From the IMG/VR virus record IMGVR_UViG_3300027805_000046, positions 1 through 33,942 of that record: 33,942 bases of DNA. One strand, given 5' to 3'. The notes under the pieces are model-generated. The model was not told where the DNA came from and did not search any database. It saw only the letters and a list, made by a program, of their open reading frames with translations. Both the position numbers and the translations under genes were made by a program. This DNA is from a virus. Numbering within the stretch: position 1 is the stretch's first letter; each line of letters opens with the position of its first letter. This document shows positions 15,207 through 23,198 of the stretch, in pieces.

Positions 15207-16940
15207 ATGGCACTACCCACTGGGGCAATTCCTGCAGCACCATCAAATCTCGGAGCAGACGAGAGTGGCAAGAAAGAGTATTTTGATGCGCTGACAAAAA
15301 CGCTAAAAGCGCTCGAAGACCGCTCGGCAAACTCTATCAATTTGTGGAATGTGGCTGGGCAGTTTTTGAATCCTGGACGCACAGGCTCGTTCGGCGAAGC
15401 GTTAGGCAACGTGGCAGGTTCTGTCGGACGAGACGTCGAAAAACAATTAGACATGGCACTTCCAATCGCTCAGATGCGTGCTAACATTGCTGGGCAGAAA
15501 TACCAAGTTGAAAACGAAACAAAAGCGCTTAACCTGTTTGCGAATGCAGTTGGTATAACTCCTGCTCAAGCTGCTGGCGCAATCGAGTCTGGCAACGTCA
15601 CACCCGACATGCTTAGCAAGATTCCTTCCAATTTGTTTGTGGCAATTAATAAACTCGACCCTAAACTCGGCGAAAGCATCAACAAAGGTTTCAGCATGGA
15701 CGTTGAGCGTCGCAAGCTGGTAAATGAAGATATCAAGAATGGCTTGAGTGTTGCTGAGATGGTTGCTAAATATGGCGAAGGTATCAAGGTTTATCTGCCA
15801 TCGACTTTACCAAGCAGCAGCAAACCAGCAGAGCCAAAAGCCACAGAGCCAAAAGCTGGAGAAACAAAACCTGCAGAAGAGTCAGTCAAAAAGCTACTCA
15901 CTCCTAAAGATCTCGCTGTGCAAATCGAAAACGATTTCGGGATCAAACTTGGACCACTCGCTTTGGAGCGCACTCGGGAGCAACAGCAAGATCTTATCAC
16001 TCGAGCTGGAAAAGGCGAAAAAGGAATTTACAAACCTGCTCCTCTTGTGGACGGAAAAGACGTTTACCACCAAGGTGCAATCGATGTTCCGCAAAGCGTG
16101 CCAGAGTCTTATTTGCGTGCTCGTGGCTACCACAGACCTGACAAAAACGATCCTGTGCACGCTGTTCCGCTTCCTGGATTTGGCGACACTGAAAAGAAAA
16201 TCGCTGCAACTGCGTCAACAACTTCTAAACCTGTCGACATCAGCAAAGTTACAGTTGGTTCCGACATAAGTGATTTGCCTTTAGCTGCACAGGCTGAAGT
16301 TAAAAAGACTCGTGCGAATAGCCAAGACAAATCATACGAAGTTCATCGTACTGAAATCATTGGTTATACACCGCAAATGACCGAAGCGACTGCAAATCGT
16401 TTACGTGAATTGCACGATCTTGCTGGCAAGAGACCAAACATTTTCGGTTTGATGCAACAAGAAGGATTGCTCTCTGCACTCAAAAACTCTGCACAGGATG
16501 GTGTTCAATTCGGTCGTCTTGGTTCGATTTCTGCACCAGTGCAAACTTTTGAAGAGAAAATGAAACTAAGCCCTGCCGACCAAAGGATTTTGCGTCGTGC
16601 TTCTCAGCTAATCGCTGAGCAGTTTTTTGAAGACGCAAAAGCAGTTAAGTCTGTTCTTGGTCCACAAATCTCGAATGCAGACGCTGAGTTCATGCAGCGC
16701 CCAATGGTTAGCGAAAGAGACGCTGCATCGACTGTTCAGTATTGGGTTAAGAATCACTTGTTGCTCAATGCGCAACGTGGCGAAATGTTTAAAGCGTTAC
16801 AGCAACACGACAAACAGTTCGGAGCAAATGCACCATTCGGCAGTTACTTTGGTTCCGACCCTTACATAAACATTGTTAAGAAATATAGCGATTTGAACAA
16901 GCAATTGCGTCAACGCTATCCTGACTTTGGAGCGAAATAA
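15207..16940 (+). CDS. Internal virion protein with M15-like peptidase domain (tentative)
   Basis: 577 residues. The N-terminal ~190 residues are helical (LWNVAGQFLNPGRTG, VGRDVEKQLDMALPIAQMR). A Pro/Lys/Glu-rich linker at 200-228 leads to a domain at about 230-325 containing VYHQGAIDVP and, 25 residues on, RPDKNDPVHAVPL. His288, Asp293 and His318 are placed like the three zinc ligands of M15-type L-Ala-D-Glu or D-Ala-D-Ala peptidases, which have HxxGxAxD and DPxH motifs. Here the first motif is shortened (HQGAID) and the residues after DPVH are atypical. The domain could therefore be a working cell-wall peptidase for entry or a degenerate relic. The C-terminal ~220 residues are helical and unrecognised. 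Confidence 0.65.
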   Translation: MALPTGAIPAAPSNLGADESGKKEYFDALTKTLKALEDRSANSINLWNVAGQFLNPGRTGSFGEALGNVAGSVGRDVEKQLDMALPIAQMRANIAGQKYQVENETKALNLFANAVGITPAQAAGAIESGNVTPDMLSKIPSNLFVAINKLDPKLGESINKGFSMDVERRKLVNEDIKNGLSVAEMVAKYGEGIKVYLPSTLPSSSKPAEPKATEPKAGETKPAEESVKKLLTPKDLAVQIENDFGIKLGPLALERTREQQQDLITRAGKGEKGIYKPAPLVDGKDVYHQGAIDVPQSVPESYLRARGYHRPDKNDPVHAVPLPGFGDTEKKIAATASTTSKPVDISKVTVGSDISDLPLAAQAEVKKTRANSQDKSYEVHRTEIIGYTPQMTEATANRLRELHDLAGKRPNIFGLMQQEGLLSALKNSAQDGVQFGRLGSISAPVQTFEEKMKLSPADQRILRRASQLIAEQFFEDAKAVKSVLGPQISNADAEFMQRPMVSERDAASTVQYWVKNHLLLNAQRGEMFKALQQHDKQFGANAPFGSYFGSDPYINIVKKYSDLNKQLRQRYPDFGAK

Positions 16941-18106
16941 TGGCTGAACAAAAAAAGAAAGACGAACTAGACGAAGTTTTAGGTGTTGACTCAAAGTCTG
17001 AATCTGATTACAAACTAGACGAAGTCGATCCTCTGTTCGCAAAGAAAGACGAAAAAGAGTTTTCTGACAAACCGATCACAGCACCGAACTACAGCAACGT
17101 CCCCGAAGCTGGTGCTGCGGGTGCTGCGGTAGGCTATGTTGCGGGAAAAGTTTTACCCAAAGTCGAAGTGCCAGAGCCAAGAGGTCTTGACACTGCTAGG
17201 GTAAATGCGTCTGTTGCAGAAAAGTCTGTGCAGCGACAAGTTGAAGCGCTGAAAGACACAAAAGCAAGTCAAACTCTTAAGATAGACGAAACGCTAAAAG
17301 AGCTAAACAATGCGAAAGCAACTGCATCTGAAGCAGAGCGTAAACTCGCACTTGCTCGTGAGAATGCAATTAGGTTGAATGCTTTACCCGAACCACCACC
17401 AAGTGTAGAAGTGCCAAAGGTCGGTTCAACAGTGCCCATTGACGAAGGTGCAATGCGTCACAATACAAAGATGGGTAACATTGTTGACTATAACGCAGTG
17501 CGCAAAGGCATGACAGGCACAACGGCAGAAACGCAAGGCATGGGTCGTCTTTCAGGCTACACGCAAACTGGTCGTATCATTGTTCCACAAGCACTGGCGA
17601 ATGCACCAATTTACAATGCTGAGCAATTGCTGGCGCAAAAACAATTAGCCGAAGCTGAAGCTGCTTACAAAACTGCACAGGCTAACGCAAACAGCATGCA
17701 AGCAAAGTGGAAAGGTCTTTCAGGCTCAACTCCTAAATCTGTCACAACTGCAGAAACTGGAGTGGCTCGTGCTACAGAAAAAGCAGCAACTGCAGCCGAC
17801 AAACTCAAAGCGCTGGAAGCAACTAAACCAACAGGCTTTCAACGAGCTGGCGCACTGGTTTCTAAAATTCCTGGACTTAACGTCCTTGCGGGTGGTTTGA
17901 CTGGTGCTGAGTTGATGAATGCAATCGAGCAAGGCAACCGAGGAGAATATTTTGACGCAGCGATGTCAGGTATGGGCGCTGCAGGTGGAGCGCTTATGAT
18001 GGTTCCGCACCCAATCGCAAAAGTAGGTGGCGCATTGTTAAGCGCACCACCTTTAGCGTATCAAGGCTATCAAGCTGCAAAAGAGTATTTCTCTCCGAAG
18101 CAATAA
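16940..18106 (+). CDS. Helical virion protein, last gene of late operon
   Basis: 388 residues. The N-terminus is very acidic and basic by turns (KKKDELDEVLG, KLDEVDPLFAKKDEKEF). A Gly/Ala hydrophobic segment follows (AGAAGAAVGYVAGKVLP, about 58-74), then long coiled-coil-type helices (about 90-145 and 225-300). The C-terminus has further Gly/Ala hydrophobic helices (GALVSKIPGLNVLAGGLTGAEL, AAMSGMGAAGGALMMVPHP, here joined loosely). This layout suits an ejected, membrane-interacting internal virion protein. TAATG coupling links it to the 577-aa gene, and the operon terminator follows 37 bases after its stop. No family is recognised with confidence. Confidence 0.66.
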   Translation: MAEQKKKDELDEVLGVDSKSESDYKLDEVDPLFAKKDEKEFSDKPITAPNYSNVPEAGAAGAAVGYVAGKVLPKVEVPEPRGLDTARVNASVAEKSVQRQVEALKDTKASQTLKIDETLKELNNAKATASEAERKLALARENAIRLNALPEPPPSVEVPKVGSTVPIDEGAMRHNTKMGNIVDYNAVRKGMTGTTAETQGMGRLSGYTQTGRIIVPQALANAPIYNAEQLLAQKQLAEAEAAYKTAQANANSMQAKWKGLSGSTPKSVTTAETGVARATEKAATAADKLKALEATKPTGFQRAGALVSKIPGLNVLAGGLTGAELMNAIEQGNRGEYFDAAMSGMGAAGGALMMVPHPIAKVGGALLSAPPLAYQGYQAAKEYFSPKQ

Positions 18107-18127
18107 AACACCTCTGTCTCCTTCACG

Positions 18128-18286
18128 TTAGAGAGCGTGTTTTGACCCCACTTCGGTGGGGTCTTTTTTCATCAGCGCTAAAGACCATGCTTCAAGCCAG
18201 ATGTTGTAAGGGTCGTTGAGCATGTCTTCGTTGCCAGTGCGCTTCAACAATGCAACCCAATCTTCAAATTCTTTTTTAGGATCCAT
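18128..18286 (-). CDS. Small protein, 52 aa, downstream of DNA polymerase
   Basis: A 52-codon frame starts with ATG at 18286 and stops at 18128-18130. It begins MDPKKEFEDWVALLKRTGNE and continues through DPYNIWLEAWSLALMKKDP to EVGSKHAL. The start overlaps the last 11 bases of the polymerase gene, so translation would be coupled to it. The peptide looks like a normal soluble helical protein with well-placed Trp and Leu residues, which argues for coding. The plus-strand terminator stem is read here as codons for DPTEVGS. No function is known. A chance frame remains possible. Confidence 0.55.
   Translation of the reverse strand: MDPKKEFEDWVALLKRTGNEDMLNDPYNIWLEAWSLALMKKDPTEVGSKHAL
18144..18169 (+). 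terminator. Rho-independent terminator of the late operon
   Basis: GACCCCAC (18144-18151), loop TTCG and GTGGGGTC (18156-18163) form a perfect 8-bp GC-rich stem with an extra-stable tetraloop, followed by TTTTTT (18164-18169). It acts for the plus strand only, since there is no T-run on the other side. It closes the tail and virion operon, where it meets the convergent replication genes. The hairpin also lies inside the coding sequence of the minus-strand 52-codon gene. Confidence 0.93.
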
Positions 18287-21005
18287 CAGACACTACCTTC
18301 CATTTTTCAATTTGTAACATACGGATGCCATTACCACCCATCCGACCTCGTATCAATAGCACAGCACCGATCGGTACTGCCTCTAAGATTTCTTTGCCCA
18401 TCTTTTCGTAGTCCTTACGACGCACTGTGGCGATTGCTAAGCCAGTGTCGTCTTTGATGGTTACGTTAAGCCAATAACGGAACTGTCGGTCGTAGTCGGT
18501 AATCACGCCACCACGCTTCATCACGTTACCAGTTTCCAGAGCGTCACGCAAGTTCTTTTCCGTTAGCACACCGATCAAAACTCGCTCCGATCCGTCTGCT
18601 TCAAGGTCGTTACACTTTGTGAACTCCCAGCCCTCTTTCAATCCGTGCTTGCGTGGGTTGGCATACCAATCCCCGAAACGAGCAGTAAATGGGTATGGGT
18701 CTGGCCATTTGAGTCTTGGATTTTCAAGTTTGGCGGTTATACTTGGGGGTAGATCTTTTTTTGTAACCCTTGAATCGAGGACTTTTTGCGCCATCTTTGG
18801 ACCAATGCCGTGGACTGCGGTAAGCCCACCATAAATTGCATCTCCTTTAGCTGCCCAGCTGGCTTCCGAACGATCTTTGTCGAACGCTACGTATTTGAAA
18901 CCTTCGGCAGTAATTTCTCGGAGGAGTTTGAGGACTGCATCGTCGTCGGAGGTGTGGCGCAAGGAAGCAGCACTGAACTGCAGTGGATGGTAGTACTTCA
19001 ACCAAGCTGTCCACGCAGAGATGACGGAGTAAGCAGCTGCATGTGCCTTAACGAAAGCATACGACCCAGCATGCATCATTGAGTTCCAAACCTCGAGTGC
19101 GGATTCTTTGTTGATGTTTTGCTGCTCAGCGCCAGCGAGGAATTTGTCTCGGAATTGGTCGAAGTATTCTTTGCCCAACGACTTGGACATTGCTCGACGC
19201 AACGCAGTCAGCTCTGGCCAACCAAGCAAGCCAATGTCCCGACCAAGGAACAAGATCTGTTCTTGATAAACCACAACACCTTCAGTTTGTTCAGTCCACT
19301 TTTTATGAATGTCATGGTGATACAACGGCACATCGTTCCCTCTCCGCACGTCGAGAAACTTCTTCGCACCACCAGATTGCAATGGTCCAGGACGAGCGAG
19401 GGAAGTGAGTGCGACAATGTCGTTGAAGTTCTTGACTTGGAACTGCCTGAGCAACTGCCGAGCAGCATCGCCTTCGAGCTGGAAAACACCAGTGATCTTT
19501 TGACTGTTTAGCAACTCGTAGATCTTTGGGTCGTGCACGTCGATGTCGGTAATCTTTTTGCCGACTTCGTCTAGGGTTTCTTGCACAATGTCGAGCGTCT
19601 TCAGCCCCAATGCGTCCAGCTTCATAAGATTTAACGACTCTGCTTGGTATTTGTCGATCTGCCCAATCCCTTCGGCAGTGACAGAGCAGTAGTCTGCGAC
19701 TGGTGTATTGCAAATGATCACCCCTGCAGCGTGCACACCTGCATGGGATGCGTGTCCTTCGAGCGCACCTGCATTCCTGAATCCAGGATGTTTGTCGAGC
19801 AATTCCCTGCCAGCCTTGAGCGCACCCATTGTGTCTTCAAGACAGAATGCTGCACGTGAGTCGCCTGATGAACGCTCGATCATGTTGTCTCGGATCTCGG
19901 CAGTTTCCCAAACTGGAATCTTCATGCGCTTGCCGACGTTGACGAGGATTGATTTGGGCTTTAACTTGTTGACGTTGCCCAGCCTAGCAATGTTTGTCTC
20001 GCCATACGTGTCTTTTAGGTAAGTAAACAATTCGTCCCTGCGGTCTCCAGGAAAGTCCATATCGATATCAGGTAAGTCGATACGAGTAACGTCCACAAAA
20101 CGCTCGAACAACAATCCGTGCTCAATCGGGTCTAGCTCGGTTATGCCGAGCAGATAACAGATTATCGAACCAGACGACGATCCACGTCCAGGACCAACGA
20201 GCATTCGCTCACGTGCCCAGCGCATTAGGTCATAAACCATCAAAAAGTAGGATTCGAACTGCTTTTCACGAATAACACCCAGTTCACGCTGTAATCTGGC
20301 TTCGTATTCCTCACCGAAACCCTTTGGAAAGCGCCAGCTGATACCTTTCCTTGCCTCTGCCTCTAAATCGCCTTCTACGACCATATTTTTGGCCACTGGC
20401 AGGGTTACAGGCTCAAATCGTTCAGCGATTTCCTCCCAACTGACCGAAACTGGGTGGATTTCATCAATTTCACGCTGTGACCACCAATGTTGCGAGTGTG
20501 CACCCAATCGCACCCCTAAAAGTTCCGCATACTTGCGGTCTGTTGGGGCAGGGTAGCGCACGTCTGAAACAAAGAACAGTGGTAGGCTCTTAGCACGAGC
20601 TACTTCGATATTTATTTTATTCTTCAACGGATTGAGTGGGTGCAAATCCACGACCATGTCTTGCGCTTTGACTCGCTCGATATCGGCAGTGAACGGAAAC
20701 ACCAACAGATTGTCGGAAAACTCTGTGTCGTAAGTTATGCCTGCACTGTGGCGGTAAAGTTCCCGCAGACCTTCCTGATTCTTGGCGAGCACCTTGATGG
20801 AGCGCTCTTCGTCGCCCACGAGCAGTTCTGCGCCAAGAATCGGTTGGATACCTGCCTTTTCTGCAGCCTTGAAAAAAGGCACATGACCCCACGTGCCCAC
20901 GTCACAAATTGCTGCTTTGGTATAACCCAACTCGCTGGCTCGTGCTACGACCCTGCCAATCGGTCCAAAACAGTTACCAAAAGTGAACTCAGTTCTTGTT
21001 ATCAT
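18276..21005 (-). CDS. DnaE-type DNA polymerase (Pol III alpha-like)
   Basis: 909 residues against about 1160 in E. coli DnaE. The PHP region (1-~200) is present, but its usual HxH metal motif is replaced by TEFTFGNCFG, so it is unlikely to bind metal. The palm has VGPGRGSSSGS (270-279) and LPDIDMDF with Asp315 and Asp317, plus Asp464 in MKLDALGLKT; these correspond to the three catalytic aspartates of family C polymerases. LARPGPLQSGG and MHAGSYAFVKAHAAAYS are further signatures. A helix-hairpin-helix lies near 727-745 (GLTAVHGIGPKMAQKVL), and an OB-type domain follows at the C-terminus (about 805-905). The tau-binding tail seems to be missing. It overlaps the DnaQ-type exonuclease gene by 17 bases, which should supply proofreading. 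Confidence 0.95.
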   Translation of the reverse strand: MITRTEFTFGNCFGPIGRVVARASELGYTKAAICDVGTWGHVPFFKAAEKAGIQPILGAELLVGDEERSIKVLAKNQEGLRELYRHSAGITYDTEFSDNLLVFPFTADIERVKAQDMVVDLHPLNPLKNKINIEVARAKSLPLFFVSDVRYPAPTDRKYAELLGVRLGAHSQHWWSQREIDEIHPVSVSWEEIAERFEPVTLPVAKNMVVEGDLEAEARKGISWRFPKGFGEEYEARLQRELGVIREKQFESYFLMVYDLMRWARERMLVGPGRGSSSGSIICYLLGITELDPIEHGLLFERFVDVTRIDLPDIDMDFPGDRRDELFTYLKDTYGETNIARLGNVNKLKPKSILVNVGKRMKIPVWETAEIRDNMIERSSGDSRAAFCLEDTMGALKAGRELLDKHPGFRNAGALEGHASHAGVHAAGVIICNTPVADYCSVTAEGIGQIDKYQAESLNLMKLDALGLKTLDIVQETLDEVGKKITDIDVHDPKIYELLNSQKITGVFQLEGDAARQLLRQFQVKNFNDIVALTSLARPGPLQSGGAKKFLDVRRGNDVPLYHHDIHKKWTEQTEGVVVYQEQILFLGRDIGLLGWPELTALRRAMSKSLGKEYFDQFRDKFLAGAEQQNINKESALEVWNSMMHAGSYAFVKAHAAAYSVISAWTAWLKYYHPLQFSAASLRHTSDDDAVLKLLREITAEGFKYVAFDKDRSEASWAAKGDAIYGGLTAVHGIGPKMAQKVLDSRVTKKDLPPSITAKLENPRLKWPDPYPFTARFGDWYANPRKHGLKEGWEFTKCNDLEADGSERVLIGVLTEKNLRDALETGNVMKRGGVITDYDRQFRYWLNVTIKDDTGLAIATVRRKDYEKMGKEILEAVPIGAVLLIRGRMGGNGIRMLQIEKWKVVSDGS

Positions 21006-21522
21006 TTAGCGCCTTGTAGCATTCCCACAGCGCTCGCACGTCGTCTACTGCTCGGTGAGTTTGGGCGAGGGGTTTGCCTTGTGTGTGTTCGTAGAGTTCG
21101 GTTAGTTTCATACGTCTGCCCTTTATGTGCATCGTTGAATCGACTGTGCATACTTGGTTCGGAGGGAAAGGGAATCTCCTCTCCCAACCAGTGCGGAGTA
21201 ATTCAAAGTATAACACGTCTCGGTCAAACGCAACATTATGCGCAACAAGCGTGTGGGCGCCAAGGAAGAAATCAGCCAGCTCGGGAATGACTTCCTCGAT
21301 CGTGCGTTTGCCCTTTAGCTCTTCTGGCTTGATGCCTGTGATTTTGGTAATCTCGGCAGAGATTTCCTGTCTCGGGTCGATTAGCTCGCCGAGTTCCGCT
21401 ACGACACTGCCCTTGTCGGAGACTTTGATCGCACCGATTTCGATTATCTTCGGTTGCAATACTAAGTCTGACGAACTAGGCAGTATCAAGCCTGTTGTTT
21501 CAAAGTCAAGCAGGATTATCAT
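20989..21522 (-). CDS. DnaQ-type 3'-5' exonuclease (DEDDh)
   Basis: 177 residues. Exo I is LLDFETTGL with Asp6 and Glu8; Exo II is LVAHNVAFDRDVL with Asp100; Exo III is THRAVDD with His156 and Asp161. This is the complete DEDDh set of the epsilon proofreading family. The length equals the catalytic domain alone, with no long alpha-binding C-terminal tail. The gene overlaps the downstream polymerase gene by 17 bases and the upstream 99-aa gene by 17 bases. The most direct reading is that it proofreads for the phage DnaE-type polymerase, whose own PHP site looks dead. Confidence 0.93.
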   Translation of the reverse strand: MIILLDFETTGLILPSSSDLVLQPKIIEIGAIKVSDKGSVVAELGELIDPRQEISAEITKITGIKPEELKGKRTIEEVIPELADFFLGAHTLVAHNVAFDRDVLYFELLRTGWERRFPFPPNQVCTVDSTMHIKGRRMKLTELYEHTQGKPLAQTHRAVDDVRALWECYKALNDNKN

Positions 21523-21805
21523 TAGTCAACTCTTCGAGCATTGCTGCATAAACAGACAGATCGTGCGCAGAGTCTTTGTGCCCACCAGCGTTTATATTCT
21601 CTGCGTAGCGCATGACCTTGCTTATGCACTGCACGAGAATACCGAAACGATTGTGCGACTCAGGCGAGTCCAGCTCTAGCCCTTTCGGGAAAATTGCAGC
21701 CATGACGTGACCATACTTCTTGTAGTTGTCGCCATAGAGTTTGTTGCGTTGTTCGTAAGTTGCAGCGCACTCACGTAACAATTCTGGAACAGATTTGGTG
21801 GTCAT
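21506..21805 (-). CDS. Phage DUF6378/nucleotide-modification-like small protein
   Basis: 99 residues. It contains YEQRNKLYGDNYKKYGHVM, then RFGILVQCISKVMRYAENI and GGHKDSAHDLSVYAAMLEEL. The YGDxxxxY segment, a central all-helical body with SKxxRYA, and a closing HDxxxYxAMLEE are features of phage helical proteins grouped under DUF6378 and similar nucleotide-modification-associated domains. These look distantly like MazG-type helical folds. The exact family call is by recall. It lies between a HAD phosphatase and the polymerase pair (ATGA overlap upstream), so a nucleotide-related task is reasonable. Confidence 0.6.
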   Translation of the reverse strand: MTTKSVPELLRECAATYEQRNKLYGDNYKKYGHVMAAIFPKGLELDSPESHNRFGILVQCISKVMRYAENINAGGHKDSAHDLSVYAAMLEELTNDNPA

Positions 21806-22227
21806 ACTAAAATCCCCCTTACACCGATTGAGTTATACATGTGGACAATGTCTTGCCTGTCGTCGTAGGCTTTTTCTATTTTAAACAACTTGAGTAAGTC
21901 GAGTGTGAATTTGCGCTTCATCTCGGCAGAGTGCTCGTGGTTGTCGTTGGGACGCATAATGAGCGCATCGTAATTTAAGTGGTTGTTCTCTAACCACCGA
22001 CGAGTTTTCAATCGCACATACTCTGGACGAGCAGTGAGGAAGAAAACTTTGCAAGGTGCTTCATCAACGATGTAACGATTCATAACAACGTCACCATCGC
22101 AGTGGATGTGGTAGTTGTGGTACTTCTGCAAGCCATCTGGCTCGGCAGGGTCGATCAACCATTGGCGCCACTCGTCGTTGCTGATGGTAGCGTCCAAGTC
22201 CACGATACGGATTGTGTTCGGTTCCAT
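21802..22227 (-). CDS. HAD-family phosphatase (polynucleotide 3'-phosphatase-like)
   Basis: 141 residues. Motif I is VDLDATIS with Asp10 as nucleophile and Asp12. Motif II is FFLTARPEY with Thr65. Basic residues at 104 and 106 (KRKF) may serve as motif III, and AYDDRQDIV (Asp122, Asp123, Asp126) is motif IV. The LTARP-type motif with DDRxD resembles the phosphatase half of T4 polynucleotide kinase and related phage HAD proteins, but no P-loop kinase half is attached. It lies one base after thyX on the same transcript. It could trim DNA or RNA 3' ends or act on a nucleotide; the substrate is unknown. Confidence 0.82.
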   Translation of the reverse strand: MEPNTIRIVDLDATISNDEWRQWLIDPAEPDGLQKYHNYHIHCDGDVVMNRYIVDEAPCKVFFLTARPEYVRLKTRRWLENNHLNYDALIMRPNDNHEHSAEMKRKFTLDLLKLFKIEKAYDDRQDIVHMYNSIGVRGILV

Positions 22228-22228
22228 G

Positions 22229-22966
22229 TTAGTCCTTTCTGATCAGGTCGATTGCTTTAGCGATTTCCCAGCCCACACCTTTGCCAGTGGTGATGCCCAT
22301 TTCGTTGGCGATGGTCTCAAGCATTTTAACAGCAACGTCTTTGTCAGACTCGAAGAACGGAGTTGCCCATGGCCAAACTTCAAGGATCAAACTTTCCATC
22401 TTGCGGACAATCTCGCCATACTCACCTTGCGCACGCAACGACTTCCGTGCCTTAATGAGGTCAGTGACGGATCGGAAGTTATATTTACAAACAATGTTGC
22501 ACTCGGTGTTCAGTGGCAGGATGCCACGTGCGTCTTCCAGCGCCACACCCATCTCGACCAACTCGGTGTAAGACTGACGAGCAGACTCCACCGCAGTGCG
22601 ATACGCTTCCAGCTGGCGCTCGTCTAACTTCTTGCCTTCAACAACACCCAGCTCGGACGCATTGGTCACACGCATCGACTGCATTGCGTAAGACGCAGTG
22701 CGAGTGCGAGTTATTTGCTGCGCTACAGCTCGGCTAATGCCACTGAGCAGGAATGTAACGTCCACAAACTCCCAAGAGCTCTTGATGGTCTTAGCCATGT
22801 ATTGCAGCTCTTCCTCTTTTTTGCTAATGCCCCAACCCTTGATCTGGCTCATAAGACCAGAGCTAAGGTTCAGACGAGTTTGCTTGGTGAAGATCATCAC
22901 GTCCGCTGCATGCCACATCTGGTCGCTACGACCAATGCCTGTAAAATCGATTAGTTCAACTTTCAT
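22229..22966 (-). CDS. thyX: Flavin-dependent thymidylate synthase
   Basis: 245 residues. The ThyX signature RHRxxSxxxxSxR appears as RTRTASYAMQSMR (Arg87, Arg89, Ser92, Ser97, Arg99), with Thr at the usual His position. GILPLNTECNIVCKYNFRS is the second family hallmark, placing the substrate- and flavin-binding residues. ThyX makes dTMP from dUMP with methylene-tetrahydrofolate, FAD and NADPH. The gene lies in the replication block with a HAD phosphatase downstream and a FAD-type oxidoreductase two genes upstream. The His-to-Thr change is the only departure I can see, and is unlikely to abolish activity given the conserved Arg and Ser residues. Confidence 0.93.
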   Translation of the reverse strand: MKVELIDFTGIGRSDQMWHAADVMIFTKQTRLNLSSGLMSQIKGWGISKKEEELQYMAKTIKSSWEFVDVTFLLSGISRAVAQQITRTRTASYAMQSMRVTNASELGVVEGKKLDERQLEAYRTAVESARQSYTELVEMGVALEDARGILPLNTECNIVCKYNFRSVTDLIKARKSLRAQGEYGEIVRKMESLILEVWPWATPFFESDKDVAVKMLETIANEMGITTGKGVGWEIAKAIDLIRKD

Positions 22967-23198
22967 TTTCTTTACTCACTTTCTTTTGCAATACTGCAAT
23001 GATTTGTAACAATTGGTCAGGGGTGAATCGGTGCTTGATTATGTATTCTTCGAGCACATGACAAGCAAAGTTTACACCCCGATCGAAACAGTCTAACCCT
23101 TTAGCGATTGCAACTTCCTCGTGTACGAGTCGGCATTCACCAGCTTCTTGATCACATTCAGATCCTGAAGGACGTCGTCCAATAATATGTTGCGCCAT
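22956..23198 (-). CDS. Small helical protein upstream of thyX, start uncertain
   Basis: Up to 80 residues from the ATG at 23198. That start overlaps the 3' end of the oxidoreductase gene by 106 bases. The part after the overlap, VNFACHVLEEYIIKHRFTPD and QLLQIIAVLQKKVSK, looks like a genuine helical protein and overlaps the thyX start by 11 bases. No closer in-frame ATG exists; a GTG within CHVLEE would leave only 33 residues. Either the long overlap is real, or an unusual start is used. No family is recognised. Confidence 0.5.
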   Translation of the reverse strand: MAQHIIGRRPSGSECDQEAGECRLVHEEVAIAKGLDCFDRGVNFACHVLEEYIIKHRFTPDQLLQIIAVLQKKVSKENES

